64,000 bases of DNA from Streptomyces sp. D2-8. Lineage in GTDB: Bacteria; Actinomycetota; Actinomycetes; Streptomycetales; Streptomycetaceae. Below, in pieces: positions 51,833 to 60,475 of the stretch. The stretch is from the NCBI RefSeq assembly GCF_023184515.1, contig NZ_JAAHBP010000001.1, forward strand, positions 310,001 through 374,000, in the 5' to 3' direction. The position numbers and the translations under genes were made by a program. Every line of letters begins with the position of its first letter. Position 1 is the first letter of the stretch. Under the pieces are notes generated by a model. That model saw only the letters and a list, made by a program, of their open reading frames with translations, had not been told where the DNA came from and made no database searches.

Positions 51833-51860
51833 GGCGCCCCTCCCCTCCCGGAGGGGCGCC
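51833..51860 (+). terminator. Perfect 11-bp stem-loop after the MMPL gene
   Basis: GGCGCCCCTCC (51833-51843) pairs with GGAGGGGCGCC (51850-51860) around a 6-nt loop, 9 bp after the stop. It would separate the MMPL transcript from the sensor kinase gene, whose start is only 13 bp further. Confidence 0.75.
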
Positions 51861-51873
51861 TTCCTGGCCGAGG

Positions 51874-53115
51874 ATGATGCCCGTGCAGGCACCCACCACA
51901 CCATCGGCGACATGGTCGCGGCCCGCTGAGCGGGTCATGGCCGTGATCAATCGGGACCCCTTGACCGCCCCGCACGCCCTCCGCAACGACGCGCTGCTCG
52001 CCGTTGTGACGGCCGCGCTCGCCGTCGCGCTCGCGCTGCTCGTCGGCGACGGGCGCAGGCCCGACGCGCTCGGCTGGGTCCTGCTGCTCGTCTCCCACGT
52101 GCCGCTGGTGTGGCGCCGCCGCCGTCCGGTGCTCGTCCTGCTCGCCGTGGTGGCCTGCGTCTTCCCCTACCACTTCCTCGGCTACACGCACACCGCGGCC
52201 ACCCAGGCCGCCTACGTCGCCCTCTACACCGTCGCCGTCACCGGCCGGGCGCTGCGCACCGTCCTGGTCGGCATCGGCGTCATCACCCTGGCGGTGGGCG
52301 TGATGCTCACCATCAGCGCCCACGAGGCGCTGGGGCTGCTGAGGGCATCCGGCTGGGTCGTCGCCGTGCTCTTCCTCGGCGTCGACGTGCGCGTCTACCG
52401 CCGGTACGTCGCCTCGATCGTGGAGCGCGCCGAACGCGCCGAACGCACCCGCGAGGAGGAGGCCCGGCGGCGGGTCGCCGAGGAGCGGCTGCGGATCGCC
52501 CGGGACCTGCACGACCTGCTCGCCCACAGCATCACCCTCATCGGCGTGCAGACCTCCGTCGCCGCCCATGTGCTGTCCGCCGACCCGGAGCGGCTCGACC
52601 GGGAGGCGGTGGCCAAGGCCCTCGACGACATCGCCGAGACCTGCCGCAGCGCCCGCGGCGAACTCCGTACGACCCTGGAGGTGCTGCGCGAGCACGGCCC
52701 GCCGGAGGCCCGCGGACCGCTGCCCGGCCTCGACGGGCTGCCCGACCTGACCGAGGCCGCGCGCCTGGCCGGAGCCCGGGTCGAGCAGACCGTACGGATA
52801 CGGCAGGCACCGCCCGCCGTCGGCGCCGCCGCCTACCGCATCGTGCAGGAGGCCCTGACGAACGCGGTACGGCACGCCGGGCCCGAGCCCGCCGTGCGGG
52901 TGGAGCTGGAGGAGCGGCAGGGCGTCCTGCACCTGTCGGTCCGCGACGACGGCACCGGTCCGGCCCCGGGCGGCACTCCGGGCTTCGGGCTCGTCGGGAT
53001 GCGTGAGCGGGCCCGCAGCGTCGGTGGCACACTCGACGCCGGACCGCGCACCGGGGGCGGATTCGAGGTGACCGCGGCTCTGCCGCTGACCACGACGGGG
53101 GAGAGGACCGGATGA
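51874..53115 (+). CDS. NarL-type two-component sensor histidine kinase
   Basis: 413 residues from ATG 51874 (MMPVQAPTT); ATG 51937 (MAVINRDPL) is a plausible later start. The N-terminus has five or six membrane segments (~30-160), then HisKA_3 with His213 in RIARDLHDLLAHSI and a HATPase_c domain (IVQEALTNAVRHAG, VRDDGTG, GFGLVGMRERA). No extracytoplasmic sensor domain is seen, so it probably senses the membrane itself, as DesK- or LiaS-like kinases do. Its stop overlaps the response regulator start (ATGA). Confidence 0.92.
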   Translation: MMPVQAPTTPSATWSRPAERVMAVINRDPLTAPHALRNDALLAVVTAALAVALALLVGDGRRPDALGWVLLLVSHVPLVWRRRRPVLVLLAVVACVFPYHFLGYTHTAATQAAYVALYTVAVTGRALRTVLVGIGVITLAVGVMLTISAHEALGLLRASGWVVAVLFLGVDVRVYRRYVASIVERAERAERTREEEARRRVAEERLRIARDLHDLLAHSITLIGVQTSVAAHVLSADPERLDREAVAKALDDIAETCRSARGELRTTLEVLREHGPPEARGPLPGLDGLPDLTEAARLAGARVEQTVRIRQAPPAVGAAAYRIVQEALTNAVRHAGPEPAVRVELEERQGVLHLSVRDDGTGPAPGGTPGFGLVGMRERARSVGGTLDAGPRTGGGFEVTAALPLTTTGERTG

Positions 53116-53774
53116 CCGTACGGGTGCTGCTCGCGGACGACCAGACCCTGGTGCGGGAGGCGTTCGCGATGCTCGTGGAGTCGGCCCGGGACATGGAGGT
53201 CGTCGGCCAGGCCGCCACCGGCCGGCAAGCCGTCGAACTGGCCCGCAGCGCACGCGCCGACCTCGTGGTGATGGACATCCGCATGCCCGACCTGGACGGC
53301 ATCGAGGCGACCCGGCTCATCGCGGCCGACGAGGATCTCGCGGGCGTACGGGTGCTCGTTCTCACCACGTACGACACCGACGAGAACATCGTCGACGCCC
53401 TGCGCGCCGGTGCCTCCGGGTTCCTGGTGAAGGACACCAGGCCGGCCGAACTCCTCGACGCCATCCGCACGGTCGCGGCCGGCGAGGCCCTGCTGTCGCC
53501 CGGGCCCACGGCACGGCTGATCGAGCGGTTCCTGCGCAGCCCCACCGCCCCGGAGACGGGCGGGCCCGAGTGCCTGTCCGGCCGGGAGCGGGAGGTGCTC
53601 GCGCTGGTCGCGCGCGGCCTCAACAACACGGAGATCGCCGACGCGTTGGGCCTGAGCCCGCTCACCGCCAAGACCCACGTCAGCCGCATCATGGGCAAGC
53701 TGGCGGCACGGGACCGGGCGCAACTGGTCATCGTCGCCTACGAGTCGGGGATGGTGACGCCGGGGAGCGCCTGA
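53112..53774 (+). CDS. NarL/LuxR-family response regulator
   Basis: 220 residues from ATG 53112, translationally coupled to the kinase. Receiver: Asp9-Asp10, phospho-acceptor Asp55 in VVMDIRMPDLDG, Thr in LVLTTYDTDE and Lys in FLVKDTRP. The C-terminal LuxR helix-turn-helix is LSGREREVLALVARGLNNTEIADALGLSPLTAKTHVSRIM. It likely controls the MMPL exporter and itself. Palindromes suited to a dimeric regulator lie upstream of the exporter gene. Confidence 0.95.
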   Translation: MTVRVLLADDQTLVREAFAMLVESARDMEVVGQAATGRQAVELARSARADLVVMDIRMPDLDGIEATRLIAADEDLAGVRVLVLTTYDTDENIVDALRAGASGFLVKDTRPAELLDAIRTVAAGEALLSPGPTARLIERFLRSPTAPETGGPECLSGREREVLALVARGLNNTEIADALGLSPLTAKTHVSRIMGKLAARDRAQLVIVAYESGMVTPGSA

Positions 53775-53788
53775 AGGGCGGGTGGGCT

Positions 53789-54721
53789 TCAGAGCAGCCC
53801 AGCCGCCGCCAGGTACTTGCCGACCTGCTCCACCTCGTCCGGCGACAGCGGGATCTGCGGCTGTGCCGTCGCCGGGCGGTCGATCACGCCGCGCAGGTGC
53901 AGGGCGGCCTTGAAGGCGCCGATCGCCGAGGAGTTCGGGCCCATCCGGGCCGGGTCGCCGACGGTCACCATGCCGAACAGCGCGCACAGGCGCTCCTGTT
54001 CGGCGCGGGCCTCGTCCCAGTCCCCGGCGCGGCACAGGCGGTCCAGGCGGACGTAGCCGTGCGGGTCGACGTTGCCGAGGCCCGGCACCGTGCCGTCCGC
54101 GCCGATCGCGAGGGCCGCGTCGACGATCAGCTCGGAGCCGGTCAGCACGCTGAAGCCGGTGATGCCCCGGCGCTCCCGGGCGCCGGTCACGACCTGGCGG
54201 AAGGCGGCGAGGTCGCCGCTGGAGTCCTTGAGCCCGGCCAGGACACCGTCGGCGGCCAGCTCCAGGACCACGTCGGCCGGCAGCTTCGTGTGGACGGCGA
54301 CGGGAAGGTCGTAGGCGATGACCGGGACCGGGCTCGCGGCGGCGACCGCGCGGTAGTGGCGGGCGATCTCCGCCGGGTGGGTGCGGGTGTAGAACGGGGC
54401 GGTGACGACGACCGCGTCCGCACCCGCCGCCGTCACCGACGCGACATGGTCCAGGACCCGGGGCGTCGTCATGTCGATCGCCCCGGCCAGCACCGGGAGC
54501 TGCCCGCCCACATGGCCCGCGACCGACTCGACGACCAGCCTGCGCTGCCGGTCCGGCAGATGGGCGGCCTCCGAGGTCGAGCCGAGCACGAACAGTCCGT
54601 GCACCCCGCCGGCCACCAGATGGTCGACGAGCCTGAGCAACGACGGGACGTCCACCTCGCCGTCCGGTGTCAGGGGCGTGCAGACGGGCGGGATGACACC
54701 GGTCAGCGGGGCGAAGGTCAT
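53789..54721 (-). CDS. DapA/NanA-family class I aldolase-like protein
   Basis: 310 residues from ATG 54721. The Schiff-base Lys165 (AGLKDSSGD) and the catalytic Tyr137 (VIAYDLP) are present. GVIPPVCTPLT and VLGSTSEAAHL are the family's substrate-binding motifs; GSTSE replaces the GTTGE seen in true DapA. It is therefore probably not a lysine-pathway enzyme but a pyruvate or keto-acid lyase for catabolism. It is the last gene of an ABC transporter operon and overlaps the upstream gene by four bases, so the imported compound is its likely substrate source. Confidence 0.9.
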   Translation of the reverse strand: MTFAPLTGVIPPVCTPLTPDGEVDVPSLLRLVDHLVAGGVHGLFVLGSTSEAAHLPDRQRRLVVESVAGHVGGQLPVLAGAIDMTTPRVLDHVASVTAAGADAVVVTAPFYTRTHPAEIARHYRAVAAASPVPVIAYDLPVAVHTKLPADVVLELAADGVLAGLKDSSGDLAAFRQVVTGARERRGITGFSVLTGSELIVDAALAIGADGTVPGLGNVDPHGYVRLDRLCRAGDWDEARAEQERLCALFGMVTVGDPARMGPNSSAIGAFKAALHLRGVIDRPATAQPQIPLSPDEVEQVGKYLAAAGLL

Positions 54722-55737
54722 GGAGCCTCCATCGGGTCGCGTCGGCGGACGAGGTCGCGGGTCGACTCGTCCTCCTGGACAGGATGGTGGCAGCGGAAGC
54801 GGTGCGCGGGCGCCGACGCGGCGGAGAAGTCCGGCATCTCCTGCGCACACGTCGCGTCCGCCTTCCAGCAGCGGGTGCGGAACGGGCAGCCGCTCGGCGG
54901 GCGGGTCGCCGACGGCACCGGGCCGACCAGCGGGATCGGGTCGATCGGGTCGAGCAGGCCGGGCGTGGCGGAGAACAGGGCGCGGGTGTACGGGTGCCGG
55001 GCCCGGTCGGTGACCAGAGCGGCCGGGGACTCCTCCACGATCCGGCCCAGGTACATGGTGATCACACGGTCGCTCATCCGCCGCACCGTCTGGATGTCGT
55101 GCGAGACGAACACCAGGGCCAGGCCGAGGCGTTCCCTCAGATCCAGCAGCAGATTGAGGATCTGGGCCCGGACCGACACGTCCAGGGCGCTGGTCGGCTC
55201 GTCCGCCACGACCAGGTCCGGGTCCAGCGCCAACGCCCGGGCGATCGCGACCCGCTGGCGCTGCCCGCCCGACAGCTGGGCCGGCACGGCGTCGGCGAGG
55301 GCCCGGGGGAGACCTACGAGGGACATCAACTCGCGCACCCTGTCCTCACGTTGGGCCTTCGTACCCCGGTCGTGCACGTCCAGCGGGTCCCGCAGGATCT
55401 GCCGGACGGTCAGGCGGCGGTTCAGGGCCGTCGACGGGTCCTGGAAGATCATGCCGGTGCTGCCGCCGACGGCCCGGCGGCGTGCGGCGGGCGGCATCGC
55501 CCACAGGTCCCTGCCCCGGAACGACACCGTCCCCCGGGTCGGCGCCTGCACCCCGACCAGCACCTTCGCCAGCGTCGACTTGCCGCAGCCGGACTCGCCG
55601 ACCACGCCGACGGTCTCGCCGGGCGCGATCGCCAGGTCCGCACCGGTCAGGGCGTACACGCGGTCACGGGTGAAGAGGCCGCCGCTGCGGGCCTTGTGGA
55701 CGACGTGTGTGCCGGAGAGCTCCACCAGGGCGTTCAT
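54718..55737 (-). CDS. Oligopeptide-type ABC transporter ATP-binding protein (DppF-like)
   Basis: 339 residues from ATG 55737. Walker A GESGCGKST, the Q-loop MIFQDP, the signature LSGGQRQRVAIARAL, Walker B LVVADEPTSALD and the switch His in VFVSHD are all intact. The C-terminal oligo_HPY extension has PPSGCPFRTRCWKADATC with clustered Cys. It overlaps the fused permease-ATPase gene upstream and the aldolase gene downstream by four bases each (ATGA). It pairs with the ATPase half of the fused protein. Confidence 0.94.
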   Translation of the reverse strand: MNALVELSGTHVVHKARSGGLFTRDRVYALTGADLAIAPGETVGVVGESGCGKSTLAKVLVGVQAPTRGTVSFRGRDLWAMPPAARRRAVGGSTGMIFQDPSTALNRRLTVRQILRDPLDVHDRGTKAQREDRVRELMSLVGLPRALADAVPAQLSGGQRQRVAIARALALDPDLVVADEPTSALDVSVRAQILNLLLDLRERLGLALVFVSHDIQTVRRMSDRVITMYLGRIVEESPAALVTDRARHPYTRALFSATPGLLDPIDPIPLVGPVPSATRPPSGCPFRTRCWKADATCAQEMPDFSAASAPAHRFRCHHPVQEDESTRDLVRRRDPMEAP

Positions 55738-57713
55738 GTCACGACCTCCGAGGTGACCAGGTCGATCGCGGGGTGGTGGCAGGCCGCCGTGTGCGTCGGC
55801 GTGCCCAGCAGGCCGGGGGGTGTCGTACGGCAGACCCCGCTCACGCGCGGGCACCGGTCGGCGAAGCGGCACCCCGCCGGGAAGTCGGCCGGGGACGGCA
55901 CGACGCCCCTGATCTGTGTCATCCGCTCCTGCGCCGACTCCAGCGACAGCACGCTGCCGAGCAGCCCGCGGGTGTAGTGGTGGGCCGGGTGCTCCACCAG
56001 GTCGGCGGTCACCCCGCTCTCCACGATCTGCCCGCCGTACATCACCACCACCCGGTCGGTGACGTCCGCGACCAGCGCCAGATCGTGCGAGACGAGGATC
56101 AGCGCGAAGCCGAGCTCCTCGCGCAGCCGCAGCAGCAGCTCTATGACCTGCGCCTGCACGGTCACGTCGAGGGCGGTCGTCGGCTCGTCGGCGACGATCA
56201 GCTTCGGGTCGCGGGACAGCGCCATGGCGATCAGGACGCGCTGCCGCTGCCCGCCGGACAGCTCGTGCGGGTAGCTGCGCAGGGTGCGTTCGGCGTCGAG
56301 TCCGACCATCGTCAGCAGCTCGGCGGGACTGCGGTGCCCGCCGCGCCGGACGACCTGCCTCAGCTGGGCGCGGATCGTCATCGCCGGGTTCAGCGACGAC
56401 AGCGCGTCCTGGTAGACCATCGCCATCTCGTGGCCGAGCAGCCTGCGGCGTACGCGCATCGGCTCGGCGAGCAGGTCCCGCTGGCGGAAACGGACCTGGC
56501 CGCGGATCCGCGCCCCCTTCGGCTGCAATCCCATGACCGCCAGCGCGGTGAGCGACTTGCCGCAGCCCGACTCGCCGACCAGCCCCAGCACCTCACCGGG
56601 ATGGACCTCGAAGCTGATGCCGTCCACGATGTCCACGCCGTCGTGCCGCTGGTCGAAGCCGACGGCGAGGTTCTCCACCGCGAGCACCGGCTGCCCGTCC
56701 CGGGGCAGCCGGCGGGCCCGGGCCCGCAACCGCCGCGCCGCCTCCGCCAGACCGGGCAGCGGCACGATGTCCCCACTGCCGGGCTCCGGCGTCTGAAGCC
56801 GGTCCTCGTCGGGTGCGTCCACCTCCCGCGCCGACGGGGCCGCCCACGCGTCGGACACCCCCTCGGACAGAATGTTCAGCGCCAGTACCGTTATCAGCAT
56901 CAGCAGCCCGGGGAACACCGTCGCCCACCAGCCGCCGGTCAGCACCATGTTCTTGCCGTCCGCGATGACACTGCCCCAGGACGGGTCGGGCGGCCGTACG
57001 CCCGCCCCGATGAAGGACAGCGACGCCTCGAAGACGACCGCCTCGGCGACCTGGACCGTGCAGAACACCAGCACCGGCGCGGCACAGTTGATCGCCACGT
57101 GCCGCAGCACGATGTGCGGTGTCCGCGCGCCGATCACCCGTTCCGCCGTCACATAGTCCTCGCCGTACTGGTCGAGGACGTTCGCCCGGACCACCCGCGC
57201 CACCGGCGGGGTGAACAGGAACGCGATCGCGCAGATCAGCACCGTGATGCCGCCGCCGAACACCGCCACCAGCACGGCGGCGAGCGCGATGCCCGGGAAC
57301 GCCATCACGACGTCCAGGCAGCGCATCAGCGTCTCGTCGACCGCCTTGCGCGAGGTGGCCGCGATCGCCCCGAGCAGCGCGCCGGCCACCAGGGCGAGGC
57401 CGGTCGCGCCGAGCCCGATCGCGAGCGACCAGCGCGCCCCGTACATCAGCCGGCTGAGGATGTCCCGGCCGAGGCTGTCCTGGCCCATCCAGTGCCCGGC
57501 GGACGGATGCCCGGTGCCGTCGACGGGCGGCTGCTGGTCGAGCGGGTCGTGCGGGGCGAGGAGCGGCGCGAGCAGCGCCATCAGGACGACGACCGCCAGG
57601 AAGCAGACGGCGATCCTCGACAGCAGCGGCAGCCTGCGCCTGCCGCGCAGCCGGACGCCGGGCCGGGACAGCGCCTCGGCGAGGCCCTTCCGGGTCGTCA
57701 TGCGGGCCATCAT
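55734..57713 (-). CDS. Fused ABC permease (DppC-like) and ATP-binding protein (DppD-like)
   Basis: 659 residues in one frame. Residues ~1-285 are a DppC/OppC permease: TM1 at ~30-50, then HWMGQDSLGRDILSRLMYGARWSL, and the EAA loop region AERVIGARTPHIVLRHV. A linker (~286-335, PSAREVDAPDEDRLQTPEP) leads to a complete ATPase: Walker A GESGCGKS near residue 385, LSGGQRQRVLIAMALS, LIVADEPTTALD, LVSHD, and an HPY tail. In most systems these are two proteins. No stop, start or ribosome site is seen at the join. It overlaps both neighbours by four bases. Confidence 0.93.
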   Translation of the reverse strand: MMARMTTRKGLAEALSRPGVRLRGRRRLPLLSRIAVCFLAVVVLMALLAPLLAPHDPLDQQPPVDGTGHPSAGHWMGQDSLGRDILSRLMYGARWSLAIGLGATGLALVAGALLGAIAATSRKAVDETLMRCLDVVMAFPGIALAAVLVAVFGGGITVLICAIAFLFTPPVARVVRANVLDQYGEDYVTAERVIGARTPHIVLRHVAINCAAPVLVFCTVQVAEAVVFEASLSFIGAGVRPPDPSWGSVIADGKNMVLTGGWWATVFPGLLMLITVLALNILSEGVSDAWAAPSAREVDAPDEDRLQTPEPGSGDIVPLPGLAEAARRLRARARRLPRDGQPVLAVENLAVGFDQRHDGVDIVDGISFEVHPGEVLGLVGESGCGKSLTALAVMGLQPKGARIRGQVRFRQRDLLAEPMRVRRRLLGHEMAMVYQDALSSLNPAMTIRAQLRQVVRRGGHRSPAELLTMVGLDAERTLRSYPHELSGGQRQRVLIAMALSRDPKLIVADEPTTALDVTVQAQVIELLLRLREELGFALILVSHDLALVADVTDRVVVMYGGQIVESGVTADLVEHPAHHYTRGLLGSVLSLESAQERMTQIRGVVPSPADFPAGCRFADRCPRVSGVCRTTPPGLLGTPTHTAACHHPAIDLVTSEVVT

Positions 57714-58672
57714 GAGGTCGCATCCCTCAGTCGCGGGTTGACCAGCAGGTACAGGACGTCGATGACGAGGTTCACGACGACGAACCCGGCCGCCGTGGTC
57801 AGGACGACGCCCTGGACCACGGCCGGGTCGCCGTTCTTCACGGCGTCGATCATCAGCTTGCCCATGCCGGGCAGCGAGAAGATCGTCTCGATGACGACCG
57901 CGCCGCCCAGCAGATAGCCGACGCGCAGTCCGAGCACGGTGAGCGGGTTGATGAGGGCGTTGCGCAGGACGTTCCGCCCGACCACCACCCGCGGCGGCAG
58001 CCCGCTCCCGATGGCCGTGCGCACGTAGTCCTTGTCCAGTTCCTCCACCACGGCCGTCCGTACGATCCGGGTCAGTTGCGCCGCCACCGGCAGCGACAGC
58101 GCGAAGGCCGGCAGGGTCATGGTCTTCAGCCAGCCGGTGAGGGAGTCCGCCGGGTTGATGTAGCCGCCCGTCGGGAACCAGCCCCGGTCGACCGCCAGAT
58201 ACTGGATCATCAGCAGCGCCAGCCAGAAGCCGGGCGCCGCGACACCGGTCAGCGACACGATCCGGATGATCTGGTCGGGCAGCCGGTCCCGGTAGATCGC
58301 CGCGGTCACGCCGCCCACCAGGGACAGCACGACCGCGATGCCCAGGCCGAGGAACGTCAGCTGGAGGGTGAGCGGCAGCGCGGTGGTGACCTGGTCGATC
58401 ACCGGCGCCCGGGTCAGCGCGCTGGTGCCCAGGTCGCCGTGCAGCAGATCGGCGACGAAGCCGGCGTAGCGCACCGGCAGCGGATCCAGCAGGCCGTGTT
58501 CCGCACGGAAGTCGTGCAGTTGCCGCGGTGTCGGGTTGGCGCCCTGGAAGAACGCGGACGCCGGGTCGACGTCCGAGAACCGCATCACCAGGAACACGAA
58601 CAGCACGATGCCGAGCGTCAGCGGCACGAGCAGGGCGACACGGCGGAGCAGGATCCGCGCGACGGCCGTCAT
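57710..58672 (-). CDS. ABC transporter permease (DppB-like)
   Basis: 320 residues. The N-terminal TM helix is LLVPLTLGIVLFVFLVMRF. A periplasmic loop with GLLDPLPVRYAGFVADLLHGDLGTS is diagnostic of DppB/OppB. Five further TM segments follow, and the EAA loop is VRTAIGSGLPPRVVVGRNVLRNALI. It is coupled to the fused permease-ATPase. The substrate-binding protein gene lies 4 bp upstream. It is one half of the membrane channel for a peptide-like or modified amino-acid compound. Confidence 0.94.
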   Translation of the reverse strand: MTAVARILLRRVALLVPLTLGIVLFVFLVMRFSDVDPASAFFQGANPTPRQLHDFRAEHGLLDPLPVRYAGFVADLLHGDLGTSALTRAPVIDQVTTALPLTLQLTFLGLGIAVVLSLVGGVTAAIYRDRLPDQIIRIVSLTGVAAPGFWLALLMIQYLAVDRGWFPTGGYINPADSLTGWLKTMTLPAFALSLPVAAQLTRIVRTAVVEELDKDYVRTAIGSGLPPRVVVGRNVLRNALINPLTVLGLRVGYLLGGAVVIETIFSLPGMGKLMIDAVKNGDPAVVQGVVLTTAAGFVVVNLVIDVLYLLVNPRLRDATS

Positions 58673-58676
58673 GGCG

Positions 58677-60305
58677 CTAGGCCCACTTGGCCGTCAGGAG
58701 GTTGATGCCCGGGTACGGCTGTGCCCTTATCCCGCTGAGCCGCGCCGGGTCCCAGGCCGTCATCAGCTCGTTGTGGACGACCGGGTAGAGCACGGCCTGC
58801 TCGGCGACGACGTCGATGTAGTCCTGGACGATCGCCTTCTTCTTCGCCGGGTCGGGCTCCCGGGTGGCCCGGTCCATGTCCTTGAAGAGCTGCCTGGCGA
58901 CCGGGTCGGCGGCCCAGCGGGTGTACTGCATCCAGAGGTTCTCGGGGCCGTAGTTGTAATGCATGATCAGGTCGGCGTCGAGGCCGAACTGGTTGGGGTT
59001 CGAGGCGGCGGCCACGACCTGGTAGTCCTGCTTCTGGTCCATCTTCGTGAAGACGGCCGTGGTCTCCTGCGGGGACAGGGTCGTCCGCACACCGATCGCG
59101 TCCCAGGACGCCTTGACGGTCGGCAGGCAGTCGACGATCCAGCTGACGTTCACGGCGAGGATCTCGATGCTCAGCCCTTCGACCCCGGCCTCCTTCAGCA
59201 GCGCCTTCGCCTTGTCGGGGTCGTGGTCGTACACGGTCCTCGCCCGGCGGTAGGACGGGTTGGCCTCGTCGAGGAAGGAACTGGAGGGCTTGCCGTGGCC
59301 CTTGAGCGCGACCTCCACCATCTTCTCGGTGTCGATGGCGTAGTGCAGGGCCTGGCGCACGCGCACGTCGTCGAACGGCTTGTGCTTGGTGTTGAACATC
59401 AGGAACAGGTTGTTCATCCCGGCCCCGCCGGCGACCGTCATGCCGCCGCTCTCCAACTGCCCGATGTTGGCGTACGGGATGTTGTCCGCGATCTGCGCGC
59501 CGGCGCTCGACCCCGAGATCCTGGCGACGCGGGGTGCCGCGTCCACGATCGTCAGCCAGTTCATCTTCCGGAAGGCGGGCTCGCGGGGGCCGTTGTAGCC
59601 GTCGAACGCCTCGAAGGTCGTGTTCGACTTCGGGTGGTGCGCGGTCTGCCGGTACGGTCCCGAGCCGATCGCCTTGCCCTTGATGGCGTCGTCCCAGCCC
59701 CCCGGCCGGGAGAACACGTGCCTCGGCATGATCTTGGCGAGCGTCAGCCGTGAAAGACCGTCCGGGAACGGGAACTTGAGCACCAGCTCGACGTTCTGCG
59801 CGTCGATCCTCCGGACCTCCTTCAGCCAGCTCGCGAAGAAGCCCTTGGCGAGGGTCTGGGTGTCCGGGTCGAGGATCCGCCGGAAGACGAACACCACGTC
59901 ATCGGCGGTGACGGGCTTGCCGTCATGGAACGTGGCGCCCGGCCGCAGCGCGAACCTCCAGGACGTGCTGTCCGGATCCTCCGGCACCTCGGTCGCCAGC
60001 GCCGCGTACGGCTCCCGGGAGATCGGGTCCGTGTCCAGCAGGCCCTCGTAGATGTGGTGGTTGGCGGCCATACAGAACGCGGACGCCGTCTGCGTCGGAT
60101 CCCAGCTGCCGTCGTTGCCGTAGCCGATCACCGCGGTGAGGGTCCGGCCCGGGCCACCGCCGGTGCCGGTGTCGTTGGTGGAGTCCGGCCCGGACGAGCA
60201 GGCCGACAGCGACGCGGAGACGGCGGCTGCCGCGCCCAGCGCGCCCGTGTACTTCAGGAACGACCGGCGGTGCAGCGCCGGCACGTCGGGGGTCACGTCG
60301 CGCAC
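58677..60305 (-). CDS. ABC transporter substrate-binding lipoprotein (family 5)
   Basis: 542 residues from GTG 60305, with TGGAGG upstream. The N-terminus has a twin-arginine-type motif RRSFLK, then ALGAAAAVSASLSAC with lipobox Cys36, suggesting Tat export as a lipoprotein. The body shows SBP_bac_5 features: YEGLLDTDPISREPYAALATEVPEDPDSTSWRF, ATFHDGKPVTADDVVF, DVRVRQALHYAIDTEKM. It binds peptides or peptide-like nutrients at the cell surface for the DppBCDF-like transporter that follows. It is the first gene of the operon. A regulator remnant lies divergently upstream. Confidence 0.94.
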   Translation of the reverse strand: MRDVTPDVPALHRRSFLKYTGALGAAAAVSASLSACSSGPDSTNDTGTGGGPGRTLTAVIGYGNDGSWDPTQTASAFCMAANHHIYEGLLDTDPISREPYAALATEVPEDPDSTSWRFALRPGATFHDGKPVTADDVVFVFRRILDPDTQTLAKGFFASWLKEVRRIDAQNVELVLKFPFPDGLSRLTLAKIMPRHVFSRPGGWDDAIKGKAIGSGPYRQTAHHPKSNTTFEAFDGYNGPREPAFRKMNWLTIVDAAPRVARISGSSAGAQIADNIPYANIGQLESGGMTVAGGAGMNNLFLMFNTKHKPFDDVRVRQALHYAIDTEKMVEVALKGHGKPSSSFLDEANPSYRRARTVYDHDPDKAKALLKEAGVEGLSIEILAVNVSWIVDCLPTVKASWDAIGVRTTLSPQETTAVFTKMDQKQDYQVVAAASNPNQFGLDADLIMHYNYGPENLWMQYTRWAADPVARQLFKDMDRATREPDPAKKKAIVQDYIDVVAEQAVLYPVVHNELMTAWDPARLSGIRAQPYPGINLLTAKWA

Positions 60306-60475
60306 GGGTCCTCCAGCGAGGTCTGGGGGGAAAGGACTGGCAGAGGAGATACGACGTCCTACGTCCTGCGGTCAGCGCGACCATAGGAGGGGCCGTGAGG
60401 GCGGTCAAGGGATCGCACACGAATGGCGTATCCGCCGGAGGTCGGACCAATGGTGTCGTGAAGGGCGTGAGTTGA

